Counted from the first letter of the stretch, positions 11,610 through 23,115 are shown. The stretch is DNA of 64,000 nucleotides from Anthonomus grandis grandis (GCF_022605725.1 NC_065547.1:23601167-23665166), one strand, 5' to 3'. The notes: generated from the sequence alone by a model not told the origin. A program made the numbers and translations.

Positions 11610-12842
11610 TTAAGCAGAACTCTTATTGGTGTTGAGTTCCATTGCTTCTTCTTGGTCTCCTAGGTGGATACTAGGACGTCTTCTTGGGACCATCCTAGAA
11701 AGCTGCTCTCTAAATGTCCGTATTCTGGGCTTAGGTTGGAATGGTGGGAAGTCATCGTTGTTTGAACTATTCGTCACTATACCAATGGTTGGAGTTCGAC
11801 GTCTTCGGCATTTGCAAGTAATGTAAAGGACTATGAGCAGAACTATGGATACAATTGTTGTAATGGTGAACCAATTCATGTGTTTTTCGATGAAGGGTTG
11901 ATTGATTAGTTTGTCAAGCTGTTCGGAATACTGATTGAGATTATGTTCGGCAATGTTCAGGTCATCAACATTTAGTTCACTGATGCGTAATGGTTTCAGT
12001 TTCGGCATTTTCGTTTTCTCTGGCAATTGATCACAGCAAGAGTATGGAATCAATATTGGAGATGGGTTTGGCTTCGACGAAGTCTCATTTGTTTCTCGTT
12101 CAAGTGAAGCTTGGATCCTCGTACTTCCAACAAACGCACCACAGGTAGTTCCAAGGATTACTATGGTATTGTCCGTGAGAATTTCTGAGACTATACCCTT
12201 GTTTTGACACTTAATGGTGATTGGAACTGGACTTGATGTTGTGACTAGCCATGAGTTTTGACGGATAGGCTGCACATGGTAACCCTCTGCATAGAAAATG
12301 GAAGGTCTACAGGTTTTAGGCAGTTTTGTATGTTGCCTAAGGAGTTGTGCTTCACAGATCGCATCACTGTCGATGGGGTACGGAAGTACATTAGTACAGA
12401 TTTTCGTTGCCCTGTCGATATTTTTACAATGGTCCAAGTTTTGAAATGTAGTGAAAAACAATGAATCATAATCACGCGCAATATAATTATTTGTAGTTGA
12501 TATTGTGTGATAAAGACCTGTTCGATTATCTAAGATCGGGATTGGATAAAGGCGATACAGGGTATATACTGAGGGTTCAACAAGAGGTATTCTTAAAACA
12601 AATACTATTTTTGTATCAGATTGATAAGCATCTAATTCGATTAAATCTGAGTATTGAGCAATAGTTGAAGTTGAAATTGGCAAAGGTAAGTTGTATTTTT
12701 GTAGAGAGTGAGAGATTTCCCCAAGTGAATCCTCTAAATCTGATGGTTTTATTATAGAGCCATGTAATATCTTTAAGCGTGCAAAGGTGACTGCATTTAA
12801 TGCGTCATTTATAGTGTCTTTAATGAATGTATAGCTTTCCAT
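11610..12842 (-). pseudogene. env: Errantiviral envelope glycoprotein, C-terminal part
   Basis: A long open stretch of about 410 codons with many cysteines and N-glycosylation-like sites. It ends in a hydrophobic membrane segment (about ITTIVSIVLLIVLYITC) and a basic cytoplasmic tail (CRRRR). This is the layout of insect errantivirus Env proteins, which are related to baculovirus fusion proteins. It is the same gene as 12995-13514, separated by a frameshift and two stops at about 12870-13075, so no full-length product can be made from this copy. Confidence 0.85.
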
Positions 12843-12994
12843 TAGTGATTCACATAAGTCTAGGATTTTAAATTATGCACGATAAAAAGCTAGATCATCT
12901 GAAAGTGAAGCAATTAAGGTTTCTATTTCGCAAATATTCTGATTAAAGGTTTCTTCATCGATTTTAAGTTTTTGTATGGTAGAATTGAAACTCT

Positions 12995-13514
12995 TTATAA
13001 CAGAAGTTGTAACTGAAATTTATTGTTGCATAAGCCGTTCGATATTTGCCTCATTACTATGATTACTATGATTTTGTCAATACAGTCATTAAAGTATTGT
13101 CCATCTGATGCATCTAAGTTTCCAGTTATTGCTTTCCAAACAGTTCCGATACCGTCGAATATTCCTCGTTTTTCTCTTAAATTAATATCTTTAGTACCGA
13201 TGATTAATTCTTGATATTTGACGTTTACGTATTTCGAAATTTGCTTAAGAAGACTAGTGTGAGTTTGTATTTCAACAAAAGCTGCCATCATTCGATTAGA
13301 TTTTTCGATTGACAGGCTGTCTAATAAACCGTTTAGGATGTTATCATTATGCTCAATTGCTTGTTTAAAGGGAAGTAAATCTTGATATACTAAAAGTGTC
13401 CATTTGTCGTTTGAAATTTTAATGTTAATTTCTTCATTGAAAAAGAGTCCAACTGTATTATTAATGGGCGTTATTCGGTATTGGCTGCTGGCGATCGAAG
13501 TCAATCCCAGTAAC
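12995..13514 (-). pseudogene. env: Errantiviral envelope glycoprotein, N-terminal part
   Basis: The frame holds a furin-like site REKR followed by GIFDGIGTVWKAITG, the expected fusion-peptide position in the family. The frame is lost where a nine-base direct duplication (ATCATAGTA twice, about 13052-13070) coincides with a shift. Upstream, no ATG precedes it; instead a 3' splice site lies at 13515-13516, so the start codon must come from a leader exon. Role in the family: membrane fusion and particle entry. Confidence 0.8.
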
Positions 13515-13545
13515 CTGCAAGGAAATGATAGGGAGATAAAACCTA
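13515..13545 (-). promoter_or_regulatory. Predicted splice acceptor for env mRNA
   Basis: On the minus strand a pyrimidine-rich run ending TTTCCTTGCAG precedes the env frame, at the end of pol. Errantiviruses express env from a spliced RNA. The phase fits the leader donor at 18866-18867. Confidence 0.65.
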
Positions 13546-16500
13546 TTCGAAATATGGTTTCATTCTATCGAAATTAACTTTGGTTGTTTTATTCGTTTCG
13601 GGGTTTAATAAATTGGCTGAATTTAAAAGGATTTCAGTTATGACATACGGACCGTTAAATTTGTTTTCTGATTTGGATTTTATTTGTGATTCTCGGACGT
13701 AAACCTTATCACCAACGGAGAATTCGGGTTGTTTTTCCGATATACGTTGATCAAATCTTTCTTTTGACTTTTGTTTGGCATGTTCTGTTCTTTGCCTAGC
13801 AACTTTATAAAAATAGCTCATTCTATTATTTAGATCGCGGATGTATTTTGAAATAAGGGCTTCTTGATTGTAAAGTGTTTCTGGGGGTCTATTTGATGTA
13901 TGGCCAAATACAAGCTCATACGGAGTAAAGCCGTGTGTTCTGTTTTTAGTGTTATTGTAACAAATAACAGCATAAGGTAAAATCGAGAAGGGTTGGTCTT
14001 CGGGATGTTCGGCCAGATTTACTCTTATCATTTCGCCTAGGGTCGCGTGGAAACGTTCTAAAGAGCCATTCGATTCGGGATGACCTACACTTGAAAATGT
14101 TATTTTCGTATCAAAAAGTTGACATAGGTCTTTTAGAAGTGTGTTATCAAATTCTTTGCCAGAATCGCAATGAATTCTTAGGGGCGTACCAAAGTGTTGG
14201 AAGTAAACTAAGAGTGTATTTACAATGGTAGAAGCTTTTTTGTCTTGTAAAGGATAAGCTTGAACAAATTTCGTGAGCTCATCGTTAATGGTTAAAGCGT
14301 AGTTACGAGTTGGGTATTCAAAAATGTCAATGTTTATTCTTTCGAATGGTGTTCGGGGGGTTTCCGTAATTACTAGAGGTCTACTTAAGTTTTTCCTAAC
14401 AATTTTGACTTTTTGGCAAATTTCGCACTTTTTTATAAAGTCTTCGATGTTCTTATTCATACCGCGCCAATTGTATTTTTGTCTAATTCTTCGACAAGTT
14501 TCGTTAATTCCGCGGTGTAAATTGTTTTTGCCAAGGTGGTATTGTTCTATGATAATAGGTATTTGGTCTTCATCAGGTGTAGTTACAATATTTTGACAAA
14601 TTTTTAATTTGATTTCTTTGTCGGCAAAAATAAATGACATCATTTCTAGAGAAGGTAGATCTAAATTATTTTCAATGCAATAAACTTCATTTAATTCAAA
14701 TAAGTCTTGATATTTAAATAAACAATAAAACAAGTGTTGGCTACAAGAATTATTGTCAAATGGTAAAGGGATTATTAAATACTTCCGGTTTTTAACTGAT
14801 TTACTATTAGCAACATTAATTTTTAATTCTTGGAAATCTAAATATTCTTCAAGAATGTCGTCAATAATTTTAAAATGTAAATCTTCCATTTTGTTTTGCC
14901 TAAAGAATGTAACGATATTTTTATTTGATTTGTCTAGTAGTTGGTCATTTGTAACCTCTATTTTAGAATAATCGATTAAAGATCTAGTTTTATAATTATT
15001 AACAAATCGGTTGTATTCCTCGGTTATGTTTCGATCGTCTTCTTCAGTAAATGAGGGTTGAGGGCTCGGTTCAGGGATAACAGTGTCTTCTTCTAATGCA
15101 AAAATGTTTACTTTTTTATGAAAATCTACGCATTCCTTAAGGTGATTTATTTTAATTCGAGAAAGTGCGTCAGCATTTTTATTATATTTACCGGGTTTAA
15201 ATTCGATTTTAAATGAATATTCCTCGAGTTTGAGGCGCCAACGCGTTAACCTGCTTCCGGGGTCTTGAATGGACCATAACCATGTAATTGGACGATGGTC
15301 AGTAACAAGCGTGAATTGTCTGCCGAATAAATACGGTCGAAAATGTTTTACGGCCCAAACTATAGCTAATAACTCACGTTCTATAGTGGAGTATTTAGTT
15401 TCTGCGGCACATAAGGTTCTTGATGCGTAAGCGATAGGCATATCTTTCCCGATCGGTCCTTGGGATAAAACGGCTCCGATTGCAAAAGCACTTGCGTCAG
15501 TAGTTAAGATGAACGGTTCTTCGAAATTCGGATAAATTAAAAGTGGGTCAGTGGTTAAAGCAGTTTTTAATGTATTAAAAGATTCTTGACATTCTTTACT
15601 GAAAATAAAAGGGGTATCTTTTTGAAGAAGGGTTGTTAGGGGCTTCGAGATTTTAGCAAAATTTGAAATAAACCTTCTGTAATAACCTGCTAATCCGAGG
15701 AAAGATTTTATGTCTTTTTGATTTTTTGGTTCTGGAAAATTTAAAATACATTCGACTTTTGCCGGATTAGGTTTTACACCGTTTTCTGTTATTAAATGTC
15801 CGAGATAGGCTACTTCTTTGCGTAAGAATTCGCACTTATCTGGTTGTATTTTTAGATTGGATTTTCTTAGGCGTTTAAAGACTTCTTGTAGGCGGTTAAT
15901 GTGCTCGTGGATAGTAGGAGAATAGATTATGATGTCGTCCATGTAGACGAGGCATCTTTCGTTTAAAATTCCCATAAGAATATTATCCATAACTCTCTGA
16001 AAAGTTGATGGAGCGTTTTTCAGGCCAAATGGCATTCGAACGAATTCGTAGTGCCCATTTTCTACGGAAAACGCGGTTTTAGAAATATCCTTTGGGTCTA
16101 TCTCTATTTGATGGAACCCTGACGCTAGGTCTAAAGTAGTGAAATATTGGCATTTACCAAGTTGGTCGAGGAGGTCTGAGATATTAGGTAATGGGTATTT
16201 ATTGTTAACCGTAACTTCGTTTAGTTTACGATAGTCGATAACTACTCGCCACTTTTGCTTGCCTGAAGCGTCAAGTTTTTTAGGAACTACCCAAACCGGG
16301 GCTGACCAGGGAGATACGGATGGTCTTATAATATTTTCGTCGAGCATTTTAGAAATTTGTCTTTTAACTTCCTCTTTATGAATATGAGGATATCTATATG
16401 ATTTTGTGTAAATGGGTTTGGCGTTATTAGTATCAATCGAGTGTTTAATTTCGTTGGTAAACGTAAGTTGATCACCTTCGATATAGAAAATATCGGAAAA

Positions 16501-17360
16501 TTCTAAACAAAGTTTAGTAATTTCCTCACGTTCTTCTTCGTTAAGGTGGTCAATTCTCAATTGTTCTTTTATTAGTTGCCGTCTATCAACAGGTTCGGCT
16601 GACTCATAATAATTAAAATTATTTATCGATTGTAGATCAGGTAGAGGTTCAAAAGATAAATTCGAGAAATCGATTATTTTATCAATTGCGTTAGGGTTAA
16701 TAATGGTTGTTAAAAATTCGCCCTGTTCGTTTACGTGAATAATAGCATTTGGGACTTTAACTTTTTCTTTTTCTTGACCTAATAAAATTACATCGGTGTT
16801 TTTTAAATTGCATTTTAGTTTAAAGACTTTTTCAGTACGGGGTTCTATTGATATTAAATTTTTATTTTTTATTGCTTTATTTTGAAAATGCTGATTAGTT
16901 TCAGTATCAACTGTTGGGGTTAGAATTTGAGGTAGATAAGAAGAGTTTTTAGCTAAGTTTGATTTTACTACAGGTTTTTCATCCTCTGGTGTAAATTTAT
17001 ACATAGGAATATCTTTAAAATTTGTCTTAAGTATTTTTGATTTTAAGTCGATAACGCATTCATAGTGTTGTAGAAAATCGAGTCCTAAAATACCATCGAA
17101 TTCGATATCTAAGTTACAAATATAAACTTTACAAGGATTATCTACATTAAAAGGAATCAAAGTGGATTCTTGGATCAATATTTTTTGATCAGTAATACCT
17201 TGTACGACAATATTTTCCGCAAAGCGTTGCTTAAAACCGGCTGCAACATGATCTTTAAAAACTGAAATTCCCGCGCCTGTATCTATGAGTAATTTATATG
17301 TTTTGGAAGCATCGTAAATATAGTAAAGGTTTTTTGAGCTTACGGTGTGTAAATTATTTA
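13543..17360 (-). CDS. pol: Errantiviral Pol polyprotein (protease, RT, RNase H, integrase)
   Basis: One open frame of more than 1,211 codons. In order: aspartic protease with LIDTGAG at 17269-17283; reverse transcriptase with the YMDD box at 15934-15945; RNase H starting TTDASAFAIGAVLSQ near 15500; integrase zinc finger (HxxxxH...CEIC, about 14570-14410); a catalytic D,D(35)E core ending in NGSLER near 14060; and a GPY/F module (NKFNGPYVI) near 13650. It follows gag in the -1 frame with overlap, so synthesis probably needs ribosomal frameshifting. No in-frame break was seen. The start is set by the frameshift, not an ATG, so the left edge is approximate. Confidence 0.95.
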
Positions 17361-18722
17361 AAGAAAGCTTTGTTCGGGATTTTGTTTCGGTTCGTTGATC
17401 CGCAATGTTTGGATTTGTGTTGCAATTTGCGACATTGTCTGGTCTGTTTGTTTCAGATCTGGTGGGTGGTTTTGGTTCGATATTAATGGAAAATTTCGAT
17501 TTGACGTTACTAAAGGATTTTGTTGTGTTGCCAAGTTATTATTAGGTTCGTGTTGATTTCCTATTGGTTGTTCAAATAAATTATAATCAATTTGATTAGA
17601 AAAATCTTCGACATTTTGATCGTAATAATAGGTTTGACTATTATCGGAATAATAGTTGTACTGCTCGAGGTAGTTATCAGAATAACTATTCTCATCAAAA
17701 TAATTATTTTCGTCAAAATAGTTATATTGTGAACCGTCATCAAAGTTCATATGATAGGTTCTTTGATAGTTTGGGTTTCTTTGGATGACACTGGGACGAT
17801 ACTGGTTTTGGCTACTTTGTCCAAAATTTGGTCGTGGTTAGGGGTTAGAAGGGTTTTGAAATGAAGGTTGATTTTGTGAATATGGCCTTTGAAAATTATT
17901 TGGGTTACTATTTAAATTTGGTGCTGGGTTTCCAAAAATATTAGGTCTGGGGCTTGACTGTACTCTACATTCAATTGAAGTATGGCCAATTCTTCCGCAT
18001 TTAAAACATTTTATACTAGGATTTTGCGGGCGTCTTAAGGTAGTGTTTGGTCTGGATGATGGATGTGGTTGTATGGGTCTATTTTGTTTTTGGTTTTAAA
18101 AATAGGACAATTGCAATTCTCGCCTAATTCTAGCTTGAGCTTCAAGTAAATTGTTGGGATTACTTGCGCGTACTATGTGACCAATACGTGGGTCTAAACC
18201 AGTTAATAGTGTGTTTAGAGCCATCGAGTCTATTAAATTCGTTTGCGCTATTTTTTGAGGTGCGGTTAAATTTTGTTTTTGCACGGCAGAGTGCATTTTA
18301 GAGTTAAGAGTTTGAAGCCTATTAAAGAATATTAACGGGGATTCATTTGGTAATTGTTTTAATCTTTGCAAATCTTGGATTAAAGAAGAGAGGTCTCGAC
18401 TATCACCAAAATGTAAACTTAATAATTGCTTAACTTCTAAATATGATAATAAATTTCTAGAATTGACAAGTTGTGCGGCTTTTCCTTTTAATTTATTTTT
18501 TATGTGAATAACTAAAAGATCGCGTTGTTCACCGACTGCCATGTTGTAAGCACAATCGCACGCATGTAAAAATGAGCCTAAAAATATTGCATCACCATCA
18601 AATTCAGGAATTAAAGAAAAAATTTCAGATAGTTTATAAGTTTCAAGGTGAATATCGTGAGCTGACGTATTCGCTTGTCGATTATGTTGTTCAGTTTGTT
18701 CAGTTTCGTTTGTGGTAGACAT
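17358..18722 (-). pseudogene. gag: Errantiviral Gag with two in-frame stops
   Basis: ATG at 18722-18720 opens a frame of 455 codons, broken by TAA at 18096-18098 and TAA at 17838-17840 with no frameshift. The N-terminal 208 residues show the capsid-type helical region. After the first stop a zinc knuckle CFKCGRIGHTSIEC (C-x2-C-x4-H-x4-C) lies at 17967-18008, then an Asn/Tyr/Gln-rich tail. The family protein forms the particle and packages RNA. The two stops would separate capsid from nucleocapsid unless suppressed. Confidence 0.9.
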
Positions 18723-18865
18723 TATAAATTTTTTAAATACTTTTTTCGAGATACGAAATTAGAAAATCGAACAGTATAAAAATAGAAGAGACAAAAAAAA
18801 TGTGTATAAAATATTAAAATACACAAAAACAAAAAATATAAACGAATGATTCAATGCTTTTACTT

Positions 18866-18887
18866 ACAAAAGAATCTTCTTAACCAT
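18866..18887 (-). promoter_or_regulatory. Leader ATG and predicted splice donor for env
   Basis: In the untranslated leader an ATG (18887-18885) opens a short basic-then-hydrophobic stretch and runs for 20 bases into a GTAAGT donor at 18867-18862. Its phase matches the acceptor at 13515. Splicing would therefore give Env a start codon and a signal peptide split across two exons. This is inferred from sequence only. Confidence 0.6.
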
Positions 18888-19052
18888 TGTCTTGTTCTCT
18901 GCTTGTTGGATACCAGGGGCTTCACCAGGTGTTCCTTCCGTACCCTTGTTGCTGAGTGAGGACGCTGGATTACCTTAGGGTGCTAGTGGTTCTTACTGTA
19001 GCTAATATTACTCGCGAATTTGGATCAACCTGTTTTCGCGGCGTATAACTAT

Positions 19053-19070
19053 CCGTTCCGACTGCGCCAA
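19053..19070 (-). promoter_or_regulatory. Primer binding site, serine tRNA type
   Basis: One base inside the 5' LTR the minus strand reads TGGCGCAGTCGGAACGG. TGGCGCAGTCG is the complement of the 3' end of insect serine tRNA (CGACTGCG plus CCA), the primer used by 17.6/297-like elements. Confidence 0.85.
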
Positions 19071-19401
19071 TGTTAGATTGTGGATTTCAAAAATAACTTT
19101 TTTAAAAAAACTTTTATTTCAAATTACAAAAATAAAAACCGACATAGGTTTATCTTACACTAAATACTTAATAATAATGATTATTGAGCTAACAAGCAAT
19201 GGCTTTTTATACAAACAGAAAATGCTGACTATCATGAGAACAATAAGATAAGGTTCTTTCCACAGTCTTTTTAAACAAACAACAGCTAAGCATAAAAGTG
19301 CTACGTTTGCTTATTCCCGGAAACGCCTACGGATCTGGTTGAGACGGTAAACATGTGGGTTGGCCTTGGTATCGGGTTTCATGGTATATTCTTATCTAAC
19401 A
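19071..19401 (-). repeat. 5' LTR of the errantivirus
   Basis: 331 bp, one substitution from the 3' LTR. Its outer end abuts the AT run that also received the mariner at 19412. Confidence 0.95.
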
Positions 19402-19411
19402 TATATATATA

Positions 19412-20042
19412 CAGGGTGTTTCACTTTTTTGTAGCAGGACTTTAACAGTATTTAGAAAAATTAATTTTAAGGTAGGTTTCTCATATAAATATTGATCGTC
19501 AAACTTTTTGTTTCTGAGATACAGGGCGTCAAAGTTTCCGAAAAAAAAAAGTTTTTATTTTTTAATATCCGAACTATCAAAGATATTGAAATCAAAATTG
19601 GTATAAACAATTCTAGGATGAAGGGTCATAATCGTAAATAATGTCATGTTTCTACGTTGGCCAGTGGCGGAGATATGACTAATTAATAATGTTAATGTGA
19701 CTAAAAAAGTAGCACGCCACTGGATTAAGTCGATAAAACGATCATTTCTAAATAGTGCATTTAATTGTAAACAAAAATGCCCTCTTGATATTTTTTCGTA
19801 TCTGACTCCGTTTTCTCCTCAAATTGGGTTGTAAAAATCACTTAAGATTTGAAGATAAATTTATTTCAACCGTCTAATAAATCGCAACATAGAACAATAC
19901 CACAAATACTTAATTATAACAAACAACAGATTACAAGAACACAACAAACAATTAACAAATTTAAAGAAGGTGTTCGAAATGTGAACCATTTTCTGCAATA
20001 CATAATTCACATCGACGAATAACCGAACGTGAAATGTTATTT
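19412..20042 (+). repeat. Left terminal inverted repeat
   Basis: 631 bp, ending with the antisense image of the transposase C-terminus (19961-20042). Tc1/mariner inverted repeats are usually far shorter, tens to a few hundred bases. Confidence 0.9.
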
Positions 20043-20195
20043 ATATTAATTTATTTTAATAATTTGAATAGTGTGCCATGAAATAAAAACAGTGTCATAA
20101 AATGTAAATGTCATATTAGTATTATCGTGTCAAATTGCAATTGCGTTCTCAAAAAGTGTTATTTGTTTATTTCTTCTTATCGTTTTTGTGTCAAA

Positions 20196-21260
20196 ATGCC
20201 ATTTATGTTTTCAAATCAAGAGTTAGCGGATATCCACTTTATTTATGGGGTTGCAAATATAAACTCCGCAGAAGCAGCCCGGGAATATATTCGCAGATAT
20301 CCGATTAGAAGGCATCCACATCCTTCTGTATTTGTAAGAGTCCATCGACAAATTATTGAGAATGCTTTAGGCAATGTACGAGGAAATTAAAATAATGTAA
20401 ATTTTCGAATAGAGAGAAATAGGCAACAAATTTTGCGTGAGTTCAACAGAGATCCTACAACAAGTATTAGAAGAGTTTCCGCTGGTTTAGGAATTTCAGC
20501 TTCCTATGTTTATCGAGTGTTAAGACGGGATCATAGACGTCCTTATCATTTGCAGCCTGTTCAGGGATTACAACCAGGAGATGAAGAACAAAGCACTGCA
20601 TTTTGTCGTTGGATTCTTAATGCAGCTAATAATACTCCAGGTTTTTTAAATAACGTGTTGTGGAGTGATGAGTCGTGCTTCACTAGGCGTGGAGTGGTCA
20701 ATTTCCATAATCAGCACATTTGGGCGCATGAAAATCCACATGGAATTCGACCAAGAAACTTCCAGCATGAATTTAGTGTTAATGTCTGGATTGGTATTTA
20801 TGACAATCGAGTTTTTGGACCATATTTTTTGCCACCACGGGTAAATGCTGCAGCCTTCTTGGAATTTTTAGAACGGGAGCATGCGAATATGTGGGAAGAT
20901 ATTCTGTTAAATTTAAGGAGACGGAGTTGGTTCCAGCTTGACGGTTGTCCTGCGCATTATGGGAGAATTGTGCGAAACTGGTTGGATACCCATTATCCAG
21001 AAAAGTGGATGGGTCGTGAAGGGCCAGTAGCGGGGCCTCTACGATCCCCAGACTTAAACCCCTTAGACTTTTCAGTATGGGGGTTTTTAAAAGAAAGAGT
21101 GTATGCGACACCTGTTCCAACAAGGGATGACCTTATAAATAGAATTAGGATTGCTTGTAATGAAATAGTACCATTTTTAAATAACATTTCACGTTCGGTT
21201 ATACGTCGATGTGAATTATGTATTGCAGAAAATGGTTCACATTTCGAACACCTTCTTTAA
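20196..21260 (+). pseudogene. DD41D transposase with one internal stop
   Basis: The first convincing ATG is at 20196 (MPFMFSNQELADIHFIYGVA); the frame runs 354 codons to TAA at 21258-21260. A single TAA at 20388-20390 interrupts it in frame. A helix-turn-helix region (SIRRVSAGLGISASYVYRVL) precedes the catalytic core: D in LWSDESCF (20667-20669), D in QLDGCPAHYG (20940-20942) and D in SPDLNPLDFSVWGF (21066-21068). There are 41 residues between the last two, the DD41D group sometimes called Visitor. The protein would cut and join the element's ends. Apart from the stop all key residues are present. Confidence 0.92.
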
Positions 21261-21809
21261 ATTTGTGAATTGTTTGTTGTGTTCTTGTAATCTGTTGTTT
21301 GTTATAAATAAGTATTTGTGGTATTGTTCTATGTTGCGATTTATTAGACGGTTGAAATAAATTTATCTTCAAATCTTAAGTGATTTTTACGACCCAATTT
21401 GAGGAGAAAACGGAGTCAGATACGAAAAAATATCAAGAGGGCATTTTTGTTTACAATTAAATGCACTATTTAGAAATGATCGTTTAATCGACTTAATCCA
21501 GTGGCGTGCTACTTTTTTAGTCACATTAACATTATTAATTAGTCATATCTCCGCCACTGGCCAACGTAGAAACATGACATTATTTACGATTATGACCCTT
21601 CATCCTAGAATTGTTTATACCAATTTTGATTTCAATATCTTTGATAGTTCGGATATTAAAAAATAAAAACTTTTTTTTTTCGGAAACTTTGACGCCCTGT
21701 ATCTCAGAAACAAAAAGTTTGACGATCAATATTTATATAAGAAACCTACCTTAAAATTAATTTTTCTAAATACTGTTAAAGTCCTGCTACAAAAAAGTGA
21801 AACACCCTG
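21179..21809 (-). repeat. Right terminal inverted repeat, overlapping the gene's 3' end
   Basis: 631 bp mirror of the left arm. It includes codons for the transposase end (ISRSVIRRCELCIAENG then HFEHLL, stop) and the 3' untranslated region. Confidence 0.9.
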
Positions 21810-21810
21810 T

Positions 21811-21818
21811 ATATATAG

Positions 21819-21888
<70 letters not shown>
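21811..21888. repeat. (AT)n microsatellite
   Basis: Continuous AT repeat from about 21824 to 21888 directly right of the mariner; probably the other half of the array at 11048. Confidence 0.85.
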
Positions 21889-21890
<2 letters not shown>

Positions 21891-22499
21891 AAAAAAACTA
21901 TAAGGTATAACTAAATAATCATAAAATATATGTGAGAAACTCTTAAATATAAATCTAAAACTAATAGGCATAAAATTAATGTCAAACTTAACTAAAATAG
22001 GCCCTTATTATATTGTAATTTATAGCCAATCACGAGTTTGCTGACCTAGAAGAATTGACTTTACGTTTAAATGAAAGTACGCAAGATGTGAACTGTTTCA
22101 TTTTGTAAAATTTTATTAAATGAGCAACAATTACAAGCGCCATGGCCTTTCCCTTTACGTTCATAGGGAGTGTAAGGACTTCGCTTCTAAATCCACGTAT
22201 TATTACGTGTAGGATGTAGGCCAAGCCTGCAAGTCAGAGTCATAAAGTGCTTTATTGTTAAAAAAAATGTACATTTCTGGTAGCAAAGCATATATGCACT
22301 TTTACTTTTTACTCAAAATATAGCTTAACAAGTTATGAAAATAAGTATACCTCCATAAAGTAGTAAAATATAACTTATAAAATATGTAAAGTAGTAAAAC
22401 ATAAAATATAAAAAATATGTAAAAGATATTAAAACTAATAGGTATATTATAAACTATAAAACTAATTAAATAACATACATAAATAAAACTTTGGTCTCA
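21889..22499. other. AT-rich stretch without supported gene
   Basis: A short minus-strand frame at 22030-22224 shows no recognisable domain. Repeated TAAAATATAA-type wording at 22320-22460 is low-complexity. Confidence 0.35.
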
Positions 22500-23115
22500 T
22501 TCATAGCAAAAAAGGAACCGATAAAACTACACAATATCCTCAAGGACGTCCCGGCAGAACTCTTCCAATTTATAATGTCTGTTTGAAAGTACTTCTTTAG
22601 CAATCCTCTAACAGTTCTTAATGAATTACTTACTTATAAACCAATAGGCACGTGATCAAAAACTTTTCGAATATCATATAACAATGACTGATTAAGATGC
22701 TTCCAAAATGAAGAGAGAAATCAGCGTCAAGATCTTCTACTCCACAAAGTGCGGTCTGAGGGACTCTCTTTGAGGATTATTTACAATGAATCTAACTGCC
22801 CTCTTTTGAGAAGTAAGAGGACATTTAAAAGACCTTGATTAGCCACATCCCAAAATAATATACGATAGCGGAGATGTGACTCAAATAAAGAAAACTATAC
22901 AGTTCTAGGCAGTTGGTGACCAAAGTTGTATGGCTTGCCCGATTCACCACCCTTGTATAAAAGGATCACGATTGTTTATTTTAGACTAGAAGGAAAAACA
23001 CCCTGTAGCATCCAAAATTCATTAACATACAGTAAAAGGGTTTCCAAAGCCTTATCAAGCAATTTCATAGCCCTGATGATGACCTACGACAGAAAGCGCT
23101 AGGCAAATATTAATA
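22500..23115 (-). pseudogene. Jockey/CR1-like LINE reverse transcriptase relic
   Basis: On the minus strand pieces read GVFPSSLK then TIVILLYKGGESGKPYNF, and further on FSLFESHLRYRILFWDVANQ followed by a KRGQLDSL-type stretch. This is the spaced order seen in the thumb and C-terminal part of Jockey/CR1-group polymerases (SLFESHLRYGI-FWG...KRAVR). Many stops and shifts are present and the central catalytic region is missing, so this is an old, internally deleted copy. The exact clade is uncertain. Confidence 0.6.

Larger units (their letters stand above)
11233..19401 (-). mobile_element. Gypsy-type endogenous errantivirus with gag, pol and env
   Basis: Two 331 bp LTRs in direct orientation bracket gag, pol and env on the minus strand. 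A serine-tRNA-type primer binding site lies inside the 5' LTR and a purine-rich tract inside the 3' LTR. The LTRs begin TGTTAG and end CTAACA. Flanking TATA on both sides fits the 4 bp duplications of 17.6/297-like elements, although the AT-rich target makes it ambiguous. LTRs differ at one position, so the insertion is recent, yet gag and env carry stops and a frameshift. Pol is open throughout. Confidence 0.95.
19412..21809 (+). mobile_element. DD41D mariner-family transposon with 631 bp inverted repeats
   Basis: Ends CAGGGTGTTTCAC...GTGAAACACCCTG with TA on both sides (19410-19411, 21810-21811). The arms 19412-20042 and 21179-21809 are the same length and differ at only about six positions by eye. 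One transposase gene lies on the plus strand; its last 27 codons are inside the right arm, so the left arm carries an antisense copy of them. It sits in an AT array beside the errantivirus. Near-identical arms point to a young copy or to arm homogenisation. Confidence 0.95.

Noticed and set aside
11626..12464. Plus-strand frames opposite env
   Set aside because: Shadow frames of the minus-strand envelope gene with no recognisable content.
20779..21123. Long minus-strand frame opposite the DD41D transposase
   Set aside because: Antisense shadow of the real gene, without any domain.
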